Origin: Pseudomonadota bacterium
Lineage (GTDB): Bacteria > Pseudomonadota > Gammaproteobacteria > Burkholderiales > Burkholderiaceae_D
Assembly (NCBI GenBank): GCA_018241865.1
Contig: JAFECY010000295.1
Coordinates: forward strand, 1-13,097
DNA: 13,097 bases
Reading direction: 5' to 3'
Part shown: positions 1 through 6,212 of the stretch, piece by piece
Layout: each line of letters opens with the position of its first letter
Position numbering within the stretch: the stretch's first letter is position 1
Translations under genes and position numbers: made by a program
The notes under the pieces: generated by a model
What the model saw: only the letters and a program-made list of their open reading frames with translations
Told to the model about the DNA's origin: nothing
Database searches by the model: none

Positions 1-9
1 AACAAATCC

Positions 10-1446
10 ATGTTGAATCCAGAATGGCTGCCTGTCATCCTGCAGGCTTCCTTCAGTGAAATTTACGTCCTCGATTGCGCCGATTTGCGCTTCTTGGCGA
101 GCAATGAAGCTGCCCAAAAAAATGTGCAATATTCGGCCGCCGACTTGGCCGGCATGACGCCGATCGATATTGCGGAAGATCTGACTGCCGAGATTTTTGT
201 CCAGATTTTGCAGCCATTGCAGCAGGGTTTGGTTGCGCAGGCGGCCTTCACCACCATACACAAACGTCGCGATGGCTCGATCTATCCGATCGAATTTCGA
301 CTATTCCATGTGCCCTCCGCATCGCAGCCGGTCATCGTCGCCATCGGCAACGACATTAGCGCGCGCTACGAGTCGGCCAATGCCCTGCGCCTGTCCGAAT
401 CGCGCTTCCATGCCATCGTCTCGAATACGCCGGGACTGGTGTTCCAGTGCCGGCTCAGCAAGGACGGTCAGATCGGCTTTCCGTATCTGAGCGAAGGTTG
501 TCAAGCTCTGCTCGGGCTCGAACCTGAGCAACTGCAGACTCGACCGGAATTGTTCTTGGACTTGATCCTACCGGAAGATCGCGCTTCTTTTCGCGCCTCC
601 ATGAGCGCCTCCGCCGCTGAGATCAAGAGCTGGAACTGGGAAGGCCGTATCTGGATCGAGCAATGGAAAGACGTCAAATGGATCAACCTGCGCTGCACGC
701 CGCGCGCCATGATCGGCGACGAAATCCAGTGGGAAGGAATCATGAGCAACATCACCGAGAGCAAGCTGGAAGAAACCGAGATGAAGCGTTCGCGGCAACA
801 ACTGGCGGAACTTTCGGCGCATATCGACAAGGTCAAGGAACAGGAACGCACCCGCATCGCGCGTGAAATCCATGACGATCTGGGTGGCAATCTGACCGCG
901 ATCAAGATGGCGCTGGCGTTATTGGCTCGCCGTTTACCGCCGGCGGAGGACGCGCTGATCGAGAAAGCGCGCTACGCCGACTCGCTGGTAGATCGCACCA
1001 TCGAGGCCATCCATCGTATCGCCGGCGATTTGCGACCGGGCATACTCGACTTCGGCATTGTCGAAGCGATCCGCTGGCAAGCCAAGGAATTTGAGAAACA
1101 GGCCGGCATTTCTTGCAGCGTCACCAGCAACCGCAAGGAAATCACCTTGAGTCCAGATCAGGCCACCGCCTTGTTCCGCATTTTTCAAGAAGCACTGACC
1201 AATATCGGCAAACATGCGCAGGCCAGCAAAGTCGAAGTCAATCTGATTGGCAGCAACCGTAACGTGCGGCTGGAAATCGCCGACAACGGCAAAGGATTGG
1301 TCAATACGGATCGCCTGAAGCCGGATTCGTTCGGCATTCGCGGCATGGTCGAACGTGCCAGCGCGCTGGGCGGCGAACTCGACGTAAAATCCGGGCCGGC
1401 CGGCGGCTGTGTTGTCATGATACGGATTCCGCTGACGCCTGCTTGA
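10..1446 (+). CDS. PAS-domain sensor histidine kinase (NarL/HPK7 type)
   Basis: This is a cytoplasmic sensor kinase that should autophosphorylate and pass phosphate to the response regulator encoded next. Two PAS-like regions fill the N-terminal half (about residues 8-120 and 130-255; the second ends in the typical WEGIMSNITE). A short coiled linker leads to a HisKA_3 dimerisation domain with the H-box REIHDDLGGNLTAIK, phospho-acceptor His288. The HATPase_c domain (about 384-475) shows an N-box EALTNIGKHA (Asn398), a G1 box DNGKG (425-429) and a G2 box GIRG (442-445). No membrane segment or signal peptide is visible, so it probably senses an internal cue. The start is uncertain: the ATG lies 9 bases from the window edge, no ribosome site can be seen, and the frame is open to the left, so the protein may be longer. 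The ligand cannot be read from the PAS sequences. Confidence 0.88.
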   Translation: MLNPEWLPVILQASFSEIYVLDCADLRFLASNEAAQKNVQYSAADLAGMTPIDIAEDLTAEIFVQILQPLQQGLVAQAAFTTIHKRRDGSIYPIEFRLFHVPSASQPVIVAIGNDISARYESANALRLSESRFHAIVSNTPGLVFQCRLSKDGQIGFPYLSEGCQALLGLEPEQLQTRPELFLDLILPEDRASFRASMSASAAEIKSWNWEGRIWIEQWKDVKWINLRCTPRAMIGDEIQWEGIMSNITESKLEETEMKRSRQQLAELSAHIDKVKEQERTRIAREIHDDLGGNLTAIKMALALLARRLPPAEDALIEKARYADSLVDRTIEAIHRIAGDLRPGILDFGIVEAIRWQAKEFEKQAGISCSVTSNRKEITLSPDQATALFRIFQEALTNIGKHAQASKVEVNLIGSNRNVRLEIADNGKGLVNTDRLKPDSFGIRGMVERASALGGELDVKSGPAGGCVVMIRIPLTPA

Positions 1447-1507
1447 CGCCAGCCGCCAATCGGCAATAATTATCACCGGAAGCAAAGCGTGGAGACGATA
1501 TAACAAC

Positions 1508-2158
1508 ATGTCCAGCAAGAACAGCATCAAGGTGGTGATCGCCGACGATCATGCGATCGTGCGCGAGGGCTTGAAACAAATTCTGGCCGACACCGGCGAA
1601 ATCATCGTCGCCGGCGAAGCGGAAAATGCGCTCGAAGCGATTCGCTTGGTTAGACGCGGCAAATGCGATGTGCTGTTGCTCGACATTTCCATGCCCGACC
1701 GCAACGGCATCGACGTTCTCAAGCAATTACGTAAAGAATATCCCGATCTAGCGGTGCTGATGCTGACCATGCACCGCGAAGACCAATATGCAATCCGTTC
1801 GCTCAAAGCCGGCGCTGTCGGTTATCTCAACAAACAGAGCGCGCCGGCGGAACTGGTCAACGCTATCCGTCAGGTAGCCGGCGGCAAAAAATACATCACC
1901 CCGACGCTGGCGCAGGAACTCGCCAATCAGATCGGTGAAGACCGCGACGTGCCGCTGCACGAAACCCTGTCCGACCGCGAATACCAAACCCTCACCATGA
2001 TCGCCTCCGGCAAGACGGTCAGCGATATCGCCAACGAATTGCTGCTATCGGTCAAAACCATCAGCATGTACCGTTCGCGTTTATTGCAAAAAATGAAACT
2101 GCGTCACAACGCCGAACTGACCCACTACGCCATCAAGAACCACTTGGTCGAAGAATGA
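1508..2158 (+). CDS. LuxR/NarL-family response regulator
   Basis: This is a DNA-binding response regulator, the expected partner of the kinase that ends 61 bases upstream. The receiver domain (residues 6-122) has the acidic pair Asp13/Asp14, phospho-acceptor Asp59 in LLLDISMP, the switch Thr87 and the conserved Lys109. A short linker precedes a LuxR-type helix-turn-helix (about 153-210) with LSDREYQTLTMIASGKT and the recognition helix region SVKTISMYRSRLLQKM. The length of 216 aa is normal for the family. A GGAG at 1491-1494 lies somewhat far (13 bases) from the ATG. No terminator separates kinase and regulator, so they are likely one operon. Targets are unknown. The closeness to flagellar and c-di-GMP genes suggests, but does not show, control of motility. 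Confidence 0.93.
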   Translation: MSSKNSIKVVIADDHAIVREGLKQILADTGEIIVAGEAENALEAIRLVRRGKCDVLLLDISMPDRNGIDVLKQLRKEYPDLAVLMLTMHREDQYAIRSLKAGAVGYLNKQSAPAELVNAIRQVAGGKKYITPTLAQELANQIGEDRDVPLHETLSDREYQTLTMIASGKTVSDIANELLLSVKTISMYRSRLLQKMKLRHNAELTHYAIKNHLVEE

Positions 2159-2188
2159 CACCTTCTTTATTCCGCATTCCCCGGACCA

Positions 2189-2206
2189 GCCGATAGTATG
2201 ATCGGC
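2189..2206 (+). other. Small hairpin between regulator and cyclase genes
   Basis: GCCGAT (2189-2194) and ATCGGC (2201-2206) form a perfect 6-bp stem with a 6-base loop. No T-run follows, so it does not look like an intrinsic terminator. The loop and right arm include TATGAT (2197-2202), which resembles a sigma-70 -10 box, but no convincing -35 was found at the right distance. The role is unknown. Confidence 0.4.
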
Positions 2207-2234
2207 ACATGCCGCCCAATTCCGCCACCCAACC

Positions 2235-3851
2235 ATGAGCAATAAGTCAGACAAGCCGCAAAATCCGGCGGAAATCGCGCGCGAAGCTTTCCGTCAACTG
2301 GCAGTGCGTCGCATCACGCCGACGCCGGACGCCTACCGCACTATTTACGATGAACTCGCCGGCACGCCGCCCAAGGTCGGAGCCGATACGCTCCTGCTCG
2401 CCGCCGCCGAACAACTGGCCGCCAACGGACCGCGCGAACTGGCCGATTTCAGCCTGCGCCTGCAACGTGCCGCCAAGGCCGGCGACTGGACGGACTTCGG
2501 TCGCTTGCTCACGACGCAACTGACAGAACAACACACTGCACTGACGACGGCAAATGCTCGTCCTGCCGCAATGCCCGCCACGTCGGTCACTCCCGCCCCC
2601 GCCCCGGTGATTGGTATCGCCACTGCCGGTGACGCCAATCCCGAAGATGTGCTGCGCGATTTGCTATCGCGCTCCTTGAGCTTGGCGGTTGCTTCCCTAC
2701 TACGCGACAATCCGCCCCTGCTCAGGGAAGCAGAAACTCTGGCAGACGATGTCAGAGAAGCAAAAACGCCTGCCGCGCTGGAAGAAGTCGCCGGCCGCCT
2801 CAAACAACTTTGTTTCAAAATCGAAATGAAGGCCGGCGACATGAGCGAGCAGCAAGAATTGCTGCTGCGCCTGTTCAAATTATTACTGGAAAACATCGGC
2901 GAACTGCAGGAAGACGACAGTTGGCTGCGCGGCCAGCTCGACACCGTGCAAAACCTGCTGTCTGGTCAAATAAATCATGCCGTGCTGGAAGACGCCACCC
3001 GCAGTCTGAAAGAAGTCATCTACAAGCAAGGCTTACTCAAACACAGCCTAGGCGAAGCCAAGGCCCGGATGAAGAGCATGATGATTACCTTCATCGATCG
3101 CTTGAGCGCCATCGCCAACACGACGGGCGACTATCACGACAAAATGACCGGCTATGCGACCAAGATCAGCGAAGCCCGCGACATCGTGTCGCTCAGCGGC
3201 ATCATCGACGATGTCATGCGCGATACCCGCTACGCCCAAGCCGAGGCGCTGCGCTCGCGCGACGACATGCTGGCGGCACGCAAAGAAGTACAAGAAGCCG
3301 AGAACCGCATCCAGCAACTGGAAACCGAACTCAAAGACATGAGTGAACTGGTGCGCGAAGACCAGTTGACCGGCAGCCTGAACCGGCGCGGCTTGGACGA
3401 CGTGCTGGAACGCGAAGTCGCCCGCGCCGGTCGGCGTCATTTGCCGCTGTGCCTCGCCCTGCTCGACCTCGACGATTTCAAGAAACTCAACGACACCCAC
3501 GGTCACCAAGCCGGTGACGACGTCCTGATCCACTTGGTGCGCGTGGTCAAGGACACCTTGCGCACCATGGACGTCATCGGCCGCTTCGGCGGTGAAGAAT
3601 TCATGATCCTGCTGCCCGACACACCTTTAGAAGAAGCCGTAAAAACCGTCACCCGAGTGCAACGCGAACTGACCAAACGCATCTTTCTTTATAAAAATGA
3701 AAGGTTGCTCATCACTTTCAGCGCCGGCGTCGCCCTGCGCGGCGACAAGGAAGACCAAGCCGCCTTAGTCAAACGCGCCGACGATGCACTGTACAAGGCC
3801 AAACGCGCCGGTAAGAACCGCGTGATTGCCGCCGATCCGCCGGTAGGGTGA
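2235..3851 (+). CDS. Diguanylate cyclase (GGDEF domain)
   Basis: This enzyme condenses two GTP into the second messenger c-di-GMP. The C-terminal GGDEF domain (about residues 372-535) begins with DQLTGSLNRRG, contains LLDLDDFKKLNDTHGHQAGD and has an active GGEEF signature at 452-456. An RxxD inhibitory site (Arg443-Asp446) sits exactly nine residues before the signature, so product feedback is expected. A coiled-coil stretch (about 330-370) leads into the domain. The N-terminal part (1-325) is mostly helical by appearance with an Ala/Pro-rich linker near 105-130. I recognise no named sensor domain and no membrane helix. The start is weakly supported: no purine-rich ribosome site lies before the ATG, but no alternative start exists upstream because a stop falls in frame at 2199. 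The gene follows the two-component genes in the same direction and ends before a strong terminator. Confidence 0.92.
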   Translation: MSNKSDKPQNPAEIAREAFRQLAVRRITPTPDAYRTIYDELAGTPPKVGADTLLLAAAEQLAANGPRELADFSLRLQRAAKAGDWTDFGRLLTTQLTEQHTALTTANARPAAMPATSVTPAPAPVIGIATAGDANPEDVLRDLLSRSLSLAVASLLRDNPPLLREAETLADDVREAKTPAALEEVAGRLKQLCFKIEMKAGDMSEQQELLLRLFKLLLENIGELQEDDSWLRGQLDTVQNLLSGQINHAVLEDATRSLKEVIYKQGLLKHSLGEAKARMKSMMITFIDRLSAIANTTGDYHDKMTGYATKISEARDIVSLSGIIDDVMRDTRYAQAEALRSRDDMLAARKEVQEAENRIQQLETELKDMSELVREDQLTGSLNRRGLDDVLEREVARAGRRHLPLCLALLDLDDFKKLNDTHGHQAGDDVLIHLVRVVKDTLRTMDVIGRFGGEEFMILLPDTPLEEAVKTVTRVQRELTKRIFLYKNERLLITFSAGVALRGDKEDQAALVKRADDALYKAKRAGKNRVIAADPPVG

Positions 3852-3888
3852 ACAAACCGGCAAGACAAAACGTCGAAACCGCCACATC

Positions 3889-3913
3889 AAACCCGCCCTC
3901 GCGCGGGTTTTTT
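3889..3913 (+). terminator. Intrinsic terminator after the diguanylate cyclase
   Basis: AAACCCGC (3889-3896) pairs with GCGGGTTT (3903-3910) across a six-base loop. The 3' arm runs into six T residues (3908-3913). This closes the two-component/cyclase unit and insulates the flagellin promoter from upstream reading. Confidence 0.9.
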
Positions 3914-4132
3914 CATTGAAATGCAGAAATTATATTTTTCTTCTGCACCCATCAAGTTTGCGGAAATACCGCGTCTTACTCGGACGATTCCGAAAAAACT
4001 GAAGGGTGAATTGCAGAAAAAAACAGCCGAATTCACACAAATTAACGGTAAAGAATTTTTGTTTCCTCGCCGTGAATGGCTTGTCGGGCAAATGTTCGAG
4101 CGGTACTGGAAAAATTAAAGCTTCACCGAGCC
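3914..4132. other. AT-richer gap upstream of flagellin, no convincing gene
   Basis: This stretch is visibly richer in A and T than the genes around it. It begins straight after the terminator and leads into the flagellin promoter. A 65-codon frame (3921-4118) exists, but it has no ribosome site, begins 8 bases after the terminator T-run, and resembles no family I know. I read the region as upstream regulatory DNA of fliC. The left arm of an inverted repeat (4105-4114) lies at its right end. Confidence 0.55.
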
Positions 4133-4147
4133 TAAACTTTTTCCAGT
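4105..4147. repeat. Perfect 10-bp inverted repeat at the fliC promoter
   Basis: ACTGGAAAAA (4105-4114) is repeated as TTTTTCCAGT (4138-4147), a perfect 10-bp match, with 23 bases between the arms. The right arm lies inside the spacer of the sigma-28 promoter and the -35 box lies between the arms. The start-to-start distance of the arms is 33 bp, about three helical turns. It could be an operator for a dimeric regulator, or chance in AT-rich DNA. Confidence 0.6.
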
Positions 4148-4159
4148 CTCGCCCGATAA
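4133..4159 (+). promoter_or_regulatory. Sigma-28 (FliA) promoter of fliC
   Basis: TAAA (4133-4136, within CTAAACTTT), a 15-base spacer, then CCCGATAA (4152-4159) fits the flagellar sigma-28 consensus TAAA-N15-GCCGATAA with one mismatch. Transcription would begin near 4166, giving a leader of about 79 bases before the flagellin ATG. Confidence 0.9.
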
Positions 4160-4244
4160 AGCTAACAACAAGGTTTGATTGCGCAACACGAACCCCGTTG
4201 ACAGTACATGAGCCGGCAATAACCGTCCCTAAAGGAGAACCAAA

Positions 4245-5669
4245 ATGGCTGCTTTTATCAATACCAATATTTCGTCCCTGAATGCTCAGCGCAATCTGAC
4301 CATGTCGCAGAGCTCCTTGGCCACCTCCCTGCAACGTCTGTCTTCCGGTTTGCGCATCAACAGCGCCAAGGACGACGCCGCCGGCTTGGCAATTTCGGAG
4401 CGTATGACCTCTCAAATTCGTGGTCTAAATCAAGCAGCTCGCAACGCCAACGATGGCATCTCGCTGACGCAAGTAGCAGAAGGTGCCATGGCAGAAAGCA
4501 CCAACATTCTGCAACGTATGCGCGAACTGTCGATTCAGTCCGCAAACTCAACCAACAGCTCTGGCGATCGTGCTGCACTGCAATCTGAGGTCACTAGTTT
4601 GCAGTCTGAGTTGAACCGTATCGCCCAAACGACTGAATTCAACGGTCAGCGCATTCTCGATGGTTCCTTCACGGGCGCTTCGTTCCAAGTCGGTGCCAAT
4701 GCAAATCAAACCATCGGTTTCTCGATCAGCAGTGTAAAAGGCTCTAGCATCGGCGGCATTGCGTCAGCAACCGGCACAGTCGTAGGCGCAGCTGCTGCGA
4801 CCGACATTACCATTGCGATTGGCGGTGGCGCAGCGAAGTCGATCAATTCCAGTGCCGGCTACACTGGCAACACTTATCAAGATGCTACTTCGGCCTATGC
4901 CAAAGCAGCAGCAATCAATGATGCCGGTATCGCTGGTCTATCGGTCACCGCAACAACCTCTGGTACACAAACCGTCGGTGCCATTGGTGGCTCTGCAGGT
5001 AACACCTATAATCTGACGATCAACGGCGTGGCGATTTTCTCCAACACAGACGTTTCAACCGCCATGTCCAATGCCACTCTGCGTGACACGATCAATGCCA
5101 ATTCAAGCCAGACCGGCGTGATCGCCAGTCTGAATGGCGGCGATTTGACCCTTAATGCCGCAGACGGCCGAAATATCAATGTCACCGAATCTGGTACCGG
5201 CTTCACCGCAGGCACGAACGGCCTTACTGTTACTGGCGGTCCTTTCGCCAGCACTTTGCGCGGCTCGTTATCAGTTTCCTCCACTGACACCGTCTCTATC
5301 GGCGGCACCGTAGCCAATGTCGGCTTGAATGCATCCATCGCCAAAGATGCGCTAGGCGTTGACAACATCGATATTTCGACAGCAGCCGGCGCGCAAGCGG
5401 CCATTAAACGCCTTGACTCAGCACTGACCTCGGTAAACTCTAACCGTGCTTCCATGGGTGCTTTGCAGAATCGTTTCCAATCGACGATTGCCAGCTTGAG
5501 CACTACTTCGGAAAACCTTAGTGCTGCACGTAGCCGCATTCAAGACGCCGATTTTGCTGCTGAAACTGCCAACCTGACCCGTGCACAGATCTTGCAACAA
5601 GCCGGCACCGCGATGTTGGCGCAAGCCAACGCGCTGCCGAACGGTGTCTTAGCGCTGCTCCGTGGCTAA
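4245..5669 (+). CDS. fliC: Flagellin, filament subunit
   Basis: FliC is exported through the flagellar type III apparatus and polymerises into the filament. The N-terminal D0/D1 region (about 1-165) is classic: [34 protein letters not shown] and the [12 protein letters not shown] segment that corresponds to the TLR5-recognised site of other flagellins. The C-terminal D1/D0 region (about 388-474) contains [17 protein letters not shown] and ends in [15 protein letters not shown]. Between them lies a Gly/Ser/Thr/Ala-rich surface domain of about 220 residues with a Flagellin_IN-like stretch (near 278-315). At 474 aa the protein is of average size. AAAGGAG (4231-4237) is a strong ribosome site. 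The codon choice appears biased to abundant tRNAs, as expected for a very highly made protein. A sigma-28 promoter and a terminator frame it as its own transcript. Confidence 0.98.
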   Translation: MAAFINTNISSLNAQRNLTMSQSSLATSLQRLSSGLRINSAKDDAAGLAISERMTSQIRGLNQAARNANDGISLTQVAEGAMAESTNILQRMRELSIQSANSTNSSGDRAALQSEVTSLQSELNRIAQTTEFNGQRILDGSFTGASFQVGANANQTIGFSISSVKGSSIGGIASATGTVVGAAAATDITIAIGGGAAKSINSSAGYTGNTYQDATSAYAKAAAINDAGIAGLSVTATTSGTQTVGAIGGSAGNTYNLTINGVAIFSNTDVSTAMSNATLRDTINANSSQTGVIASLNGGDLTLNAADGRNINVTESGTGFTAGTNGLTVTGGPFASTLRGSLSVSSTDTVSIGGTVANVGLNASIAKDALGVDNIDISTAAGAQAAIKRLDSALTSVNSNRASMGALQNRFQSTIASLSTTSENLSAARSRIQDADFAAETANLTRAQILQQAGTAMLAQANALPNGVLALLRG

Positions 5670-5689
5670 TTGACAGCGTTTTGACCCCA

Positions 5690-5719
5690 AAAACCCGGCC
5701 GATTCTTCGGCCGGGTTTT
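5690..5719 (+). terminator. Strong intrinsic terminator after fliC
   Basis: A 13-bp perfect stem (arm 5690-5702 with arm 5707-5719, GC-rich core CCCGGCCG) closes a TTCT loop, and its 3' arm ends in TTTT (5716-5719). It lies between fliC and flaG, so flaG must be read by leakage past the terminator or from a promoter I cannot see. Confidence 0.92.
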
Positions 5720-5739
5720 AGCCCTTCAGGGAGGCCATC

Positions 5740-6117
5740 ATGGAAATCCAAGCAACCGGCAACAGCGTTCCAAGCAGCACGCCCGCCGTACCGCAAAAAA
5801 GCGCCGGTGTCGCCGCCAGCGAGATTCCCGCCGCCGTCAAGCCCGCTCCCGTCACAACCGCTGCCGCAGTGCAGCAGGCTGCACCGCCTCCCAACTTGGC
5901 CGATGTCACGCAAGCCGTGCGCAACATCAACCGCGCCATGCAGGAACAATCGCAAGATTTAGAATTTTCGATCGACAAAGACAGCAAGCGAACCATCGTC
6001 AAGATCATCGATCAAAAAACCAAGGAAGTCTTGCGCCAGATTCCAAGCGTTGAAGCGCTGGAAATCGCCAAAGCGCTGGATCAAATGAAAGGCTTGCTGA
6101 TCCACCAACAGGCTTGA
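5740..6117 (+). CDS. flaG: FlaG family protein
   Basis: FlaG proteins influence filament length or assembly in polar- and peritrichous-flagellated bacteria; the exact mechanism is unclear. The conserved FlaG domain occupies about residues 55-122 and carries the hallmark LEFSIDKDSKRTIVKIID and KTKEVLRQIPSVEAL segments. The first 50 residues are an Ala/Pro/Val-rich tail without conserved features, as is usual in the family. The length of 125 aa is normal. The start is set by GGGAGG (5729-5734). It lies just beyond the fliC terminator, and upstream of its own start there is no sigma-28 match. A CCC-TTCA-GGG mini-hairpin (5722-5731) overlaps the ribosome site and could lower translation. Confidence 0.93.
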   Translation: MEIQATGNSVPSSTPAVPQKSAGVAASEIPAAVKPAPVTTAAAVQQAAPPPNLADVTQAVRNINRAMQEQSQDLEFSIDKDSKRTIVKIIDQKTKEVLRQIPSVEALEIAKALDQMKGLLIHQQA

Positions 6118-6146
6118 TGCACAGAAATAGCAGGAAAACCACCGCT

Positions 6147-6173
6147 TAAAGTCGGCTTTGAAATTGCCGATAA
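6147..6173 (+). promoter_or_regulatory. Sigma-28 (FliA) promoter of the fliD operon
   Basis: TAAA (6147-6150), exactly 15 bases, then GCCGATAA (6166-6173) is a perfect match to the flagellar sigma-28 consensus. It lies 40 bases before the fliD start codon and should drive fliD, fliS, fliT and the genes packed behind them. Confidence 0.95.
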
Positions 6174-6212
6174 CAAGATAAAGTACCGTGAGTTTTTCTG
6201 AAGGAGGCTCAA

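Noticed and set aside
934..1530. 198-codon minus-strand frame across the end of the kinase gene and the start of the regulator
   Set aside because: It overlaps two clearly real genes, has no recognisable domain and looks like a shadow of their codon pattern.
2189..2196. GCCGATAG, resembling a sigma-28 -10 box before the diguanylate cyclase gene
   Set aside because: No TAAA lies 15 bases upstream, and the bases are better explained as one arm of the 2189-2206 hairpin.
3921..4118. 65-codon open frame, lysine-rich, in the gap before fliC
   Set aside because: It has no ribosome site, starts 8 bases after a terminator, ends inside the fliC promoter region and matches no family that I know. The AT-rich composition alone can explain its Lys/Phe content.
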